This document shows positions 40,551 through 51,514 of a DNA stretch of 64,000 bases, in pieces; position 1 is the first letter of the stretch, and each line of letters starts with the position of its first letter. This DNA comes from Edolisoma coerulescens (taxonomy: Eukaryota; Chordata; Aves; Passeriformes; Campephagidae), in NCBI GenBank assembly GCA_013397115.1, contig VWZW01000500.1:1256865-1320864 (forward strand). Direction: 5' to 3'. The notes under the pieces are model-generated. The model was not told the origin of the DNA, made no database searches, and was given only the letters and a program-made list of their open reading frames with translations. Made by a program: the position numbers and the translations under genes.

Positions 40551-40559
40551 GAAATTTCT

Positions 40560-41080
40560 CTCCTCCAGAGAAAAGCCACAGCTCTGACCTTGCTTGGCTC
40601 AGACAAACTCTTAGGAACAGAAAAGAAATGCTCCTTCATCACTGGTGGCCAAAGAATGAATGTGCTTTGCCCCGACATCGCATTGGTCCCTCCAAGAGGA
40701 GTGGCCAGTCGTTTCTGTGCATCAGCAAGCTGGAGCTCGGGGAGCCCCCAGCTGTGCTGCCAGAGCAGGGAGCTGGGGGCACCCAAGGGGCGACCACGCC
40801 TGAGCAAAAAAACCTGGGAAAAAACAGGGGAGGACACCAGGGGAACGCCTGTGCTGCGGACAGAAGGAACAAAAGATGGCCGAACCCTCCCCTCCTTCAG
40901 CTGTGACCTGTCTTTATCCCTCTCCGCGCATTTCAGCTCCTACATAAGCTGTGGCTCATCTGGGGAGGAGGGCAGAGGCAGCTCGGGGGAGAGACAAATG
41001 TTTCAGATGCGCAAGTGTTCAGCCAGCTCGTCCTTTGCTCTGTATCTACAGACTGGTAGCTCTTGGCAGTGATGAATCTG
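40560..41080. other. Moderately GC-rich patch
   Basis: This is a compositional patch with overlapping frames of up to 160 codons on plus (40,590-41,072) and 121 codons on minus. The translations are serine-, glycine- and lysine-rich and lack domains. I see no convincing splice architecture and do not call a gene. Confidence 0.4.
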
Positions 41081-41439
41081 CGGGGACTCATAAAACCTAG
41101 GGCCACAACACAGTTTTGAAAGGAAAACAGAGCCCTCAGATCTGAGGGACCACGAGCATCCTCATCAATGTGCAACATAAACCTTGCACTGTTCCCTGAA
41201 AAAGTGTGGTCCACGGGGAGATGGGAAGGTGTATTCTTCTGCATATTAGGGTTTAGAACTTAAATCTACTCCTCATTATGTCTGTAATACCTCCTTGCAT
41301 TGATTTAATTATCTTTCTTGTCCATTTCACAACCCCGTTTAAAAAATCTGAATTAAATGTCTATTTTATCTTAAAGAAATGTGAAAAAAAAAAAAGAAGT
41401 ACAGTGGGGAGTGTCGATTTAAATAAGTGGATGCTTGTA

Positions 41440-42060
41440 AGTGAAACTTATCCCAGCTGAGATTTTATTGGGTTCGTTTTTTTCTGTTTTCATTTTGCAG
41501 TGAATTTCCAGCGACAAAGATTTCTCTCTCCAGTGAAAATTTTCTCTTTTAAGAGAAAACAGCATCTTGAGGTTTCCTTTCTCTCTCCTTTTTTTTTTTT
41601 TAATTAAACAAAACATGCAGCAAGTCGCAATTAAATTTCAGTTAACAAAGTGCAAAAATACACCCGCCCTCCATCTGCCAAAAATAAATAGTTTGAAAAG
41701 TAATTTCACATCCCTGACAATGACGACTGTGTTTATGACATATTTCTGGTGCCATATTCCACTCTCCTATCGCTGCCAGCTTGCGTCCAGTATTTAGAAA
41801 TAAAACAGAAACACATTGAACTTGCTGAACTAGATGTTGCCACACTGCAGCTCTAATGGGCTTAGTGACCACAACCTACAGGGGCCAGAATGTGTCAACA
41901 GCAAAAGGGCCAACCTCAATCACTGTCTGTGCTTTTACAAAGTTGTTACATGTTTAATTCTTTGCAGCTTAGTTCTCCTGCTGTTTTGGCTGCTCCAAAC
42001 CAAGGCTCATATATTGCAGCAGCCCTCTCTACCTCGTATAATGCCACAAAGGTCCCAGCA
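41440..42060. promoter_or_regulatory. Possible conserved non-coding element
   Basis: This roughly 600-bp AT-rich block shows complex sequence with little homopolymer decay. It includes a perfect palindrome TTTTCTCTTTTAAGAGAAAA near 41,538-41,557, AATTAAA-type homeodomain-like sites and a long non-repetitive stretch at 41,690-41,790. It has no sustained open frame on either strand. The texture resembles deeply conserved enhancers beside developmental genes, and it lies just upstream of the CpG island. This is a judgement of appearance only. A cross-species alignment would decide it. Confidence 0.25.
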
Positions 42061-42179
42061 GGAGACCTTTCAGTGGAGCAGACAAGCCACAGGCGAGGGC
42101 AAACAGGGCATCACAACTTCCTAATAAGATGACTTATTAGATTGGGGGCTTGACACAGCGTTTATTTAACCACTTCTTT

Positions 42180-42530
42180 TCCCAGGCACCAGGCACGGGC
42201 GCTGTGTGCGCGCTCGGGGCCCCGCCAGCGCTGCGCGGCTGCGCTGCCGAGGGCGCTCCGGCCGCGGCCCCGGGCAGGGCGGGCGGGCTGGGGCAGCTTC
42301 ATCCCCACGCCGGTGCAATGGCTTGGCGCTCGGCCGCACATCGGCAGCCGCAGGGTCGCTGCTCGGTCGCAGGGCCGGCTCCGGGCCGGCAGAGCGCGGG
42401 TTAAGCGCGGCCGTGCCGGCGTTTCCTGCCCGCACTTGCCGTGGCCCGAGGCGGTGCCGCCGCCGGAGCCCGGCGAGCCGCGCCGGGCCAGGTGGCGGGC
42501 AGGCACACCGTGTTATTAGGCAGCACCGAG
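42180..42530. promoter_or_regulatory. CpG island, possible promoter
   Basis: About 350 bp have very high GC content and dense, undepleted CpG (repeated GCGC, CCGCG and GGCCG words), sharply bounded by AT-rich DNA on both sides. This is the classic signature of an unmethylated CpG island. Open frames are present on both strands but follow from composition. No TATA box or clear donor within the island fixes a direction of transcription. It sits about 6 kb upstream of the terminal exon, so it may serve an unannotated or non-coding transcript, an alternative start or a developmental enhancer-promoter. It directly abuts an A-rich run with an assembly gap. Confidence 0.8.
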
Positions 42531-42547
42531 CGAGAAACCTTGATCTT

Positions 42548-42590
42548 CAAAAAAAGAAAAAAAAAAAANNNNNNNNNNAAAAAAAAAAAA
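42548..42590. other. Assembly gap in poly-A run
   Basis: Ten N residues at 42,569-42,578 interrupt an A-rich run that continues on both sides. A ten-N placeholder usually marks a junction of unknown length. Sequencing often fails where a GC-rich island meets a homopolymer, so unassembled sequence may be missing here, including part of the island's transcript. Confidence 0.97.
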
Positions 42591-42599
42591 GCCCCTAAT

Positions 42600-45260
42600 T
42601 AGTCCCGCGCATGAGAATAAATGGCATTCCACATCTTCCACATCAGCCAGGATGGAAATGGCAAAAAGGTACCTTCCAATTTCGGCAAGTGATCCCTGCT
42701 ATCGACAGCTTTCAGGATTCACGTTGGGAGCGTCCTTGTTTGAGGCACTTAAACCCAAGAATTCTTCTTTTCTTGTCACTTCAGTTCTATTTAAATAACA
42801 ACAGCAACAACAAAAAAGGAGTAACAATGGTCTCAATGTGCTCCATCTCTAGGAAGTCATAAATGTCCTGACAAAGAACCCCGTGCCCTGCGCTGCTGAG
42901 TCACGGCCGCCTCCCCGTGCGGCTCCAGGGTCTTGTGGAATCGATGGAAATTCTTCCATCATCTTCAGTCTGCTCCAGCTCAGCCCATGGAATAGTCGTG
43001 CTCTGAAGCCATCCTTAACATTCCCTATAACCCTCTTTCCATTTCAGTGTCCAAGTGCCAGATTGAAGGATATGTACTGAGTTTTCTCATATTTCTGAAG
43101 AGCTTTGATTTGGATTAGACTAGTTTCATGAAAAGAAAAAGGTTCTAAGAAAAAAATAGCTGTCTTTTAACTCATATAGCACTTGTCTAATTTTGATTTA
43201 TAAACATTCCCAGTAGAGAAGGCATCCTTGTCCAAATAGTCTCAAGGTTCATAAACTTCATCTAATTTTATGATATAATTGTACAGTAGTTTTCAAGGAC
43301 TCTCACTCTCTAGAGGGCTTGAATCCATTTGATTTTATTCATCCCAATGGTATCTGCTTTTATCCCTAACTAAGATTAACAATTCTGGCATTATAGCAAT
43401 ATGGAAAGTTCATCACATTTGTGCAGTGATTCTACCACCAGCTGCAGATCCTTCTGAAGTTTACTGTGTAATGAATTTAAAACATAAATAGCAACAAATG
43501 GGATAAATAATTTCTTTGCCAGAATTGGAGCAAAGTTAATTCTGTCTTTATAAATAACTTTTTATGCTGGTGGTTTTTTGTGAACCTTTCAATATTTAAT
43601 TAAATCACACAGTTTCTGGATCTTTCTTTTGAATATGTTTTACTCATGTATTTATTGTTTTTAAACTTTTTTGTAAGTAGCTATAAATCATTGAAAAAAT
43701 AAAAAGAAAAATGGTTTTAGTTTTACAATGTAGCTATTTTGTAACATCTAAGCAATAGACCTCAGAGTTGCTTATTCAAAATCAAGAGTTATCATTACCA
43801 GGGATATTTCACATTGTTATAAAAGAAGGATTTGTTATTGGGATGTTGTAAACTAGCTCTGAGATCTTTATTTTCTGAAACGAGTAGAGCAGGACACCTT
43901 TTGCTGAGGTGAACCTGAATGTTGTCAGACAGCTGCAGATCTCCCAGGTAACATTTCCTTAAGTGGAGTTTTTAAGAATGACTAAAATTTGTTCTCTTCC
44001 AAGCAGGGTGTTTACTTTCTGTGTCCAGTGTTCTCCAGATAATGTGCAGTGCTGCACTTACCTTTTGAGTCAAGAAACTTCCTTGAGCATTACTTTAACC
44101 CGTGGGCTTTATTGATTTGAGATGTAAAAAAATTGTCTGGCAAAAATTTGGTTATTACAACTAGATCTAAACAAGAAAGACTAACATCAGTTTTGACAAC
44201 AAACAAAACCAGTTTTTGTTCTATCGGTTATGTTTAAGAGATTCCAATTTCAAACCAAACACAACTTGTGGTTATTCTGTCAGATATTTATATAGCCACT
44301 GGGGCGCCATAGTTATGCACCGCATACATCATTGTATTTTTAAAATGTACTTAATGAACATTTTTTCTTTTCTGGTAACTACTTCATTGCCTTAAATGAA
44401 TGCATTCCAATAGAATTTGTAACAAATGAGCACTTTGTGTTTGCATTAATGCCAAACACGTTTAACAAATTTTTAACAAGGAACACTGGCAAAAAGCCAA
44501 ACTCCTAGAGGGACACTGAAGGAATGCTATAAATTTAAACTAGATTTTACCTTTTCACTCTGCTCAACAAGTGTCTTAGGTGTCTTTGGCATCTCAGCAT
44601 TCAAAATTTTCTACGTAGGTTGGATACAAATTTATGCCTTAATTATTTTTCTTCTTGGCCCTCCTCACTAGAGATTTTCACGTCGATATAACAGGCTTTA
44701 ACAGGTTACTGTATTCTGTGGAAAGTGAGAGGTGGGTTTTCTTTCCTTCCTCAAGAGTTAGGCCAGGAGGAAGTAGCAAAACCAGTATTTATTGTCGGGG
44801 CTGTAATGACAGGGAGGTTCGAACAGCACATATCATGCCATTGTCACATCCTGTGCTGAGGGACCCACGCAGGGCCGAGCCCTCCAGCAGATCTGTGCTA
44901 CCCAATTCTGTTGCTTGTGCTGAGTTGCAAATATCTGGGCTGTGATCGTGTTTGCAACTGCACTTGAGGGGCAGGGGAAAGCAGCCCACAGTGCTCCTGC
45001 TGGCCCGAGCTCTGAGCTCACACAGAAGCCACGAACAGATTTTTGGCTAAATCAAACTTCTGGGGGGTTTTTCAGTTGTGAAGTTATGCCCACATGGTAC
45101 ATGTCAGTACAGACCTTGGGAATCACCTACTCTGTAATACATGTTCGTATTAAAAGTGTTACAAGTAGCTCCACAAACCACATGCTTGCTCTTTACTTGT
45201 AACTTAATATATTAATTTAATTTTTACTATGTTATTTCAGTTTTAATCAAATGCAGGAAC
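42600..45260. other. AT-rich non-coding DNA, probable intron
   Basis: No gene recognised. A segment at about 44,285-44,480 is complex and repeat-free, with ATTA- and TAAT-type sites, and could be a second conserved element. A very strong minus-strand donor (AAG|GTAAGTG) at about 44,060 has no usable acceptor with an open frame behind it. Confidence 0.45.
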
Positions 45261-45267
45261 TGAAAAA

Positions 45268-45460
45268 TAATAATACTTAGCACTCATCCAAGACTCTTAA
45301 GGCACATTAGAAACATTAAGCCTTGCAAATTCCTGTGAGGAGCCTGATATTATGCCTGCTGTAGCAAAGAGCAAGTCAGGCACAGAAAAATGATATGACT
45401 TTGTCCTTAGTCCCACAGTAAGCTGGTGGCAGGGATGGAATTTAAAGTGGTCTGTGTCAG
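45268..45460 (+). mobile_element. Near full-length MIR-like SINE
   Basis: The order of blocks matches a MIR element from its middle to its 3' end: an ACTTAGCACT-type start, a CTTAAGGCACATTAGAAACATT block in the place of the usual TTTACAT stretch, TTCCTGTGAGGAGCC, then GCACAGAAAAATGATATGAC, TCCCACAGTAAGCTGGTGGC and AGGGATGGAATTTAAA. Divergence is high, as expected for an insertion that predates birds. Its survival over about 190 bp makes it the best-preserved SINE in the window. It is non-coding. Confidence 0.8.
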
Positions 45461-45469
45461 GGCTTTGTC

Positions 45470-48400
45470 TTAGTTAATCGAGTCATTCTTTTCATGGTTT
45501 TGCACAAAGGTAAAAATTGAGAATGCTCTTTTTTCCTCCTTCCTATAATTTACATTATGTTGTTGCAAGAGGCACAGGCAAATCCCAGGACATCACTTGA
45601 GAAAGACTTTATGAGTTATAGACTTATTTGAGTCTAGTTACTTGTTTCCAGAAAATGAAATAATTTCCCATCATTTGTTGGTACTCTGATTGCAGTAATG
45701 ATGAATGAGTCTGGAGAGGGAAACTGAGGAATTCATCCTGACAGCTTTTTAAAGGATGTCACATTATTGTACAGAGACCTTGTCATAGATTAGGGAGCAG
45801 AAATAGCCCTCACAGGTTTTCATTAATGATACCCTTCTCTACTAACATTTGGTCAGATACCAATTCCCTGCAATAAAGTGTCTATTCCCTCTCTTTCTGA
45901 CTCACTAATTACCATATCAGTTATTGGCCTTTTATGTAGGTACCATGTGTAACAGGTTAGGAGAGGGCAATTTAAGCCTATGTGAATGGGTATCTGTTTT
46001 TGTATCTGGGTGCTTGTTGCAAACATTTGGAAAGCATATGGAGCATAATGGACATTAACCCAGATGTCAAAAATAGCCTGCATTTTACTACTGTTATTAA
46101 ACAGTTTCCCCTTTAACCCCTTTGTGTTTACCCACCCTCTCCAGCTTGTTTCTGCAAATCACTGCTGAGAGGAAAGGATTGGAGGTAAAAAGTACTAATC
46201 AGGCAGGTGTCTTTATCCAAAGGAAAAACAATCTGAACAAATATTTGTGGGCTACTACACTTTTATATCTTCACATCTTTCTGCTGTTTTCATTGACTGG
46301 TATCTAATGGACTGACAGAGGTTCCAAACTCATAAGACATTAATTTCAGCTGCAGCACTGCTGAATTCAGGCCCAACGCATGTTACCAAACTTTATTTCT
46401 GTTTTAGAGGTTCAGTGACTTGTACCAAGTACAGCATTGAAGAAACAAATGTAAATTTAATTTACTCAACCTCAGCTGGTATTTGACAGCAATATCCTTT
46501 TATATATTTATTTGACTTACTTGAGAAATACTTTGCATTTCCTACCTGTGGTGAACAAGTTTTTGTTACACTTCCAATACATATATGGTTTCCTGATGAA
46601 TGGGTGGGTTGATTAAGTGGGTGAGGTTTATTTGGGGGCTTTCATTCTGTAGTAAAACCCCAATGAAAACTTGAGGAGCAGGCTGGAGAGGGAGTGCATT
46701 TTGTGCCTTGCTGCTGTTCTTCAGATTGGACACTTTATTCTGGGTTCTTATTTTTTTCCGAGCATAAAAGAGTGTTAATTGCAAAGGAACTTCAGCTTGT
46801 AAAATAGCAACTGCATTGAAGATTTGCTGTGATTACGTTTTAGTTTAAAAAACCTAGGCATCGTTGTGCTGCAGTTTGTGGAATGTGCTCTCCTCGTTAA
46901 TTTGTAGGTGTGCTTCCCCTGCCCCAGTATCTCTTTGAATGACGATTCAGAAGGTCTCAGCACACAAAGGAATGGCAGCTATGCACAGTTCACCCAACGT
47001 AATGTGTGCGCTGACTTACAGTTTTCATAAAAAGTTTGCAGAGATTTTATGTGCCAGAACTAGTAACATGATCTACTTTAGGAACTCCCTGGCTTTCCAG
47101 CTCTGCAGAAGTCATTTTTAGACTGTTCGATGGCCAGATCCAAAACTTGTTAAAATCGGTGGGAACTTTTCCACGTTTCAGTGGGCTTTGGATTAGTCCC
47201 TAAGTGTTTTAACTAGAAGAATTGTACCAACCTCTCACTGCAAAAGTAGAACTATTCATCTAAGTTTGTATGATATAAACGGTTATGTGTGCTTTCCAGC
47301 AAGATGTGAACTTGAAAATAGGGATTTAAAATAATTTGAGAGATTATTCTGTAAACAGTGTTTCACTTTAATTTATCTGATAAATATTAGATTCCAAAAT
47401 TTTTAAAGGGGAATTTCAGTCAAGTAGTTCTGTTTAAAAAACATAACAAGTTTTTGGCTGTATACAAAACCCTAAGCATTGTATGGCAAATTCTTTTTCA
47501 CAAAAACAGGATGTTTTGGGAACTTTTAAGGTTATATAAATGGAAAGGTCATAATGGAGAATCCCATACATAATGCATTGCAAATTTTATAGAAACAAAG
47601 TCAGTGGATAAATGAACAACTGCCCTCTAAAGGAATAATTTAATTCCTCCCACTCATCTGATAATACAGATAATGTGAATAAGACCAATTCACTGCTCTC
47701 CGTTCAAGAATACTGTGCTGTTTGCTTGCAGCACAGCTAAAGTAACAATAACAGTGACTGAGGCCTCACTCTGTAGTCACGATCAGACACAAATTCTCAT
47801 CCAAAGTCGGTGGAAGGCGGGAAGATTCTTCCCCCTGGCTGAGTTGTGCTGACACCGGCTCCCTCTCGCAGTCCCCTGGGTTTCAGCAGTGCCAGCCAAG
47901 CCAGGCAGAGCAACCAACAACTGTGATTAGTGGGTGTGTGGCTGAAAACCTCCTAACACATTGCTGCATGTTTTCACTTCTGCAAATCTGAGCTTCTCGT
48001 ATCCATAAAACCTTTCTCCACCGTTCTGCAAATTAAAGTGAACTTAAAGTGCTTAAAATATGACAGGAAAATGGTGCTTCAATTTTGGAAAGCTGATAGA
48101 GGTGCTGCACATTCCCACCTGCCATGGAACTGAGTGGAAATGAATGGATGATCCCCATGGTTCCCACAGAAAAAATATTTAGTTTTATTAATAGCATTTC
48201 CCTTTCAAAGTCACTATGCTCACAGACAAGATCAGAAAACTCACCGTTTACAGAATCACAAGAACAATGGAATTTGACATCTCAGGAATTTAAAATATTT
48301 CCCGTTTAGGGGGAATCATGTCATACAAATCAGCAATAAAACTAATTGCCACCCTATGAACATAAGTGGGTTCAAATTGAATTTAAATGCCTTACTTAAT

Positions 48401-48520
48401 CCTTAGCCCCTAGAAAAGCATTATCTCCACTCATATGTATCAGAATCTTGGTTAGATGAGAACTAAGATGATCTGGATGCTTCAATCATGTTGTTAATTG
48501 GAATGTTTTGTTCCCTTGTT
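45470..48520. other. Non-coding DNA, probable last intron
   Basis: Apart from one short candidate exon (46,145-46,184) I see no coding sequence. The segment 47,640-48,050 is complex, partly GC-rich and free of repeats, and could be regulatory. The stretch ends with the polypyrimidine tract and CAG of the terminal exon acceptor. Confidence 0.45.
46145..46184 (+). CDS. Candidate short exon, phase-compatible
   Basis: A strong acceptor (pyrimidine-rich, ending CCCTCTCCAG) precedes 46,145, and a GGAG|GTAAAAAG donor follows 46,184. Over the 40 nt one frame is open, with one leading base and 13 codons ending on a codon boundary. This phase joins in frame to the terminal exon at 48,525. The peptide is amphipathic and charged (Ile-Thr-Ala-Glu-Arg-Lys-Gly-Leu-Glu end), in keeping with the charged start of the next exon. 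The segment is short, so chance remains likely. The 77-nt candidate at 38,252 competes for the same position. Confidence 0.2.
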
Positions 48521-48524
48521 ACAG

Positions 48525-48659
48525 TTGTCAGAGGAACTAGTGAAAAAGGAAGAGAAAACTGTAGCACTGGAAGGTAACAATGATAATCTATTGCACTGGA
48601 TCTCCAAACATGACCATGATATCCTGGAGAAGATCACAGATCCAGAAAATGAATGCTGA
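48525..48659 (+). CDS. LRRIQ1: Terminal coding exon, probable LRRIQ1 C-terminus
   Basis: The acceptor TTCCCTTGTTACAG ends at 48,524. Only one frame stays open: 44 codons, then TGA at 48,657-48,659. It starts on a codon boundary. The peptide is hydrophilic and helix-like, with a Lys/Glu-rich first third, then a Leu-Glu-x-Asn motif (residues 15-18), Trp at 25 and Cys as the last residue. From memory, human LRRIQ1, a leucine-rich-repeat and IQ-motif protein of unknown detailed function, has near its C-terminus Leu-Glu-x-Asn with Trp at the same spacing and an Asn-x-x-Cys about 19 residues later. That agreement, plus the CpG-island promoter 12 kb downstream where ALX1 would lie, is the basis for the name. 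The human protein continues some 70 residues past the Cys, so this copy would be shortened or the exon alternative. Upstream exons with LRR or IQ motifs were not found in the window. That it is a genuine last exon is fairly likely. The gene name is tentative. Confidence 0.45.
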   Translation: MSEELVKKEEKTVALEGNNDNLLHWISKHDHDILEKITDPENEC

Positions 48660-49345
48660 GGTTGATATCTAATGAAATGCTGCATTAATTGGCATTTTCT
48701 CCATTATTTCTTGTAGTCTTTTGTGAAATTAGATACTTTGGAAAATAATGAAGGAGACTCAAGCAGAAATTATAAGAGCTTTATTTCTGTCTTTAATGGG
48801 TCTTGTGAGTTATTCTGTTTTTACAAAGAAACCATCTGTTCAGAATATGATTGTTTGATGAAGTTCAGTTAAACAGGTTATTTAGCTAATTTTTGGTAAA
48901 TTAATATTGATTTTAATAAGTAATTCAGATTCCCTCAGATGTGGTATCTGCATTTGCTGATTTTACCTAGTCTATTCTAAAGTATCACTTCTATTGCACT
49001 AGATTATCAAAGAGGTATTAGTAAAATGCTATATAAGGGTGTTGGCATTAACTTTACCCCCAGTTAGATACGGGCTTTTCCAAAAAATAAAAACAAGCCT
49101 TTACCCTCCTCTGTTTTCTTTTATCTACTGATAAAATAATATAAATTAAAAACAAACCAAAACCAAATATTGATGCTATAACCGGTATTAAGCTCTGGGC
49201 CAGGTTGGAAATGAAATCAATTTTTGGTACTAATAACTGATGACAAAGATTAGTTTTATGAAAATATGGTGTGTGTCTCTGACAATGCATAGGACATCTA
49301 ATTTGAACATAAATATATGATTATATACGAGATGTATCTATTCCT

Positions 49346-49433
49346 GGATGGTAAAAGCTTGAGGTGTATATAAACACAAATGTATGTATATATATGGACA
49401 TGTACACAAGGATGTATCAACCTTTTACCATCC
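49346..49433. repeat. Inverted repeat, potential stem-loop
   Basis: GGATGGTAAAAGCTTGA at 49,346-49,362 pairs with TCAACCTTTTACCATCC at 49,417-49,433, with 16 of 17 positions complementary. The outer flanking T/A also pairs. The 54-nt loop is rich in TATA and CATA steps. In the probable 3' UTR it could fold as an RNA hairpin. It could also be the remnant of a small palindromic insertion. Confidence 0.8.
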
Positions 49434-49995
49434 AAATGCATACATGTTTTCAACAATAAAAGCTGGGACTCTTAAGAACACAAACAAAAACAAAACTAAA
49501 GATAAGATTGCTGTGAACACAGTATATGCACTATGTCTCCTCTAAGTGTGGAACTGTTTGTTATTGTTCTCTACATTGAAAAACAGTCTCCAACATGGAC
49601 CCCAATGAATCTTGGATGTTAAAGAAAATACCAATGAACAAACAGCACTCGAAGGCTGTTTGTGTCAACAAAATGTGTCTAGTAAAATAAATTTAAAGCA
49701 CATGCAAGGAAAAATAAAAATGTGAAGTCGTTACATTCAGTGAGAGACTCTTAACTGACAGTCAGATCTCTGCCGCTTCTCAAGGAGAGGTTCCTTCTGA
49801 CTCTACAAACACTTTCAGTCGGTCTGGCAAACATGTGCAAATGTTTGGCTGTTTTGTTGAGGCATCTTTTTGTCCATGGAAGAAATGCTTCCATGCTGAT
49901 GGCAGTGGAAATAGAATATCTGCATTTTTAAAGGACAAACAATAAATTTAAGCATGGGTGGCCTTAATCCTTAGTAGTTTTTCTTTGCTGCTGTA

Positions 49996-50037
49996 AAAAA
50001 AAAACAAAAAAAAAGAAAAAAAAAGAAAAAAAAAGAA
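49996..50037. repeat. A-rich low-complexity repeat
   Basis: Runs of eight to ten A residues are separated by single C or G bases, giving an imperfect A9G-type repeat. A minus-strand frame across it is only a Phe/Leu low-complexity artefact. Confidence 0.9.
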
Positions 50038-51508
50038 ATCTAAATGGATACTCCTAAAGTCTTGCACTGAATTTAGAAAAATTATTTTTTGAACCTGTGG
50101 TGCGATTAACCCTAAACATCCTACATGAGCCATACATAGTAATCCCCTTACAATTATTGTCTAGAGATGATATTTTATTTATTTGTACCATAGTTCTCGG
50201 TGCAATCAAAGAGCAATTTATTTGAGCAGGAGTCCTGCTGGATGTTACTGTCTTCAGTAAATAGAGTAAAATGTATAGGCTTAGCATAGCGTAGATAATC
50301 CCAATTTCATTCATGTTTAAAAAGTTTGTCCTTTAACTATCAATGGCATTTTAGATCTTTGTTTTTGAAACAGCAAAGCTTTTGGGAGTATATTTAGCAC
50401 ATATGACAAATGTTGCACTTGGAAACTCAGACAACAGAACTGGTTTCTCACGACAAATTTGTTGTCGCAGTAGGGGACAATCGTCTGTGTCTCTTACAAT
50501 CAGGTCTTTACCTTAACTCTGCAACCGAATACTTGAAGTAGGATATAAACTAGGGGGAAAATAGGGTCACAGATACAAAGCTGTATAGTTAGATATTTAT
50601 ATGTATGTGCCAATTTTGTCACAGATATTATTTTAGGGGCATTTTTGCTCCACTCATGTTGGTATGAGTATTGATCTAAACTTTTATCAGGGCCTAAAAG
50701 TTAGCCCCTAGAGAGGAAAATTTTGTCTAACATTGATTTTTTCTTTCTTGCTTTGGTTTTTTTTTTTTTCCTCCTTTTCATTTCATGTGATATTCTATGA
50801 TGTTTGGAGAAAATCTTTTCATATACTAAAATAGAATCTCGGGGTTTACAATAAACACTGTGATGTTGGGAAATATTTTATTTGAGCAACGTTTGGTAGA
50901 TTTTTTTTTCCCCCCCCTCTAAGTGTAATGAAGCAAACCAACTTTTGCTTAACATTTAAGATAATGGTTATTATTTTAATGTGAGATCAGTCTTGTACTG
51001 CACATTCTTTCTTTCATTTAAATGTACAGTATGAATTTTGTATTTAATGAATTTTGTGTATCCAGTATGCACGTACCTGCACATTGACTTTCATTTGAAA
51101 GTGGGTTTCAATTTACTTTTTAAACAGTGTTTATGAAAAGACCTCAGATGTGTTGACACAAACTATATCCGCAATGTTTCTTTTGTGTGTGTAGGGTGAC
51201 GTTTGAATGTGATGTTCTGCAGCAATGGGTCAGTATCCCCTATTTACCTTAGATCCTCATTTGATAGTGCTTCTTGTAATAATTTTTTCAAGTGAGTGGC
51301 ATGTTCTGGATTGTGATATTGATATATGGTTAAGGACATTGATATGAAACTAAGGAATTCCTAGAAATTACCAGTGGGCATGTATTAGACAGTCATTGTA
51401 ATTTAATGTCTTGTAGAAGTGTAAAGTACCAAGGTATTTAGAGTTCATAACATTGTTATCATGTGTATGGGAAGTATTTAGTGTTGATCAGCTTGTTTAT
51501 TTTCATCA

Positions 51509-51514
51509 AATAAA
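51509..51514 (+). terminator. Poly(A) signal AATAAA
   Basis: A canonical AATAAA is followed about 20 nt later by AAATCAGTG and then a GT-rich TGTTGTGTC element, the arrangement of a strong cleavage and polyadenylation site. Cleavage is expected at about 51,530. It lies on the same strand as, and 2.85 kb downstream of, the terminal exon stop codon, so it is the likely main transcript end. Confidence 0.55.

Noticed and set aside
40590..41072. 160-codon plus-strand frame
   Set aside because: Ser/Gly/Lys-rich translation in a GC-rich patch with other frames also open; no domain or splice structure.
43890..43948. Possible plus-strand exon ending CCCAG|GTAACA, phase-compatible with 48,525
   Set aside because: No pyrimidine tract at any usable acceptor and an in-frame TAG just upstream.
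44805..44830. GGTTCGAAC-type word resembling a tRNA B box
   Set aside because: No A box, no acceptor stem and no cloverleaf can be built around it.
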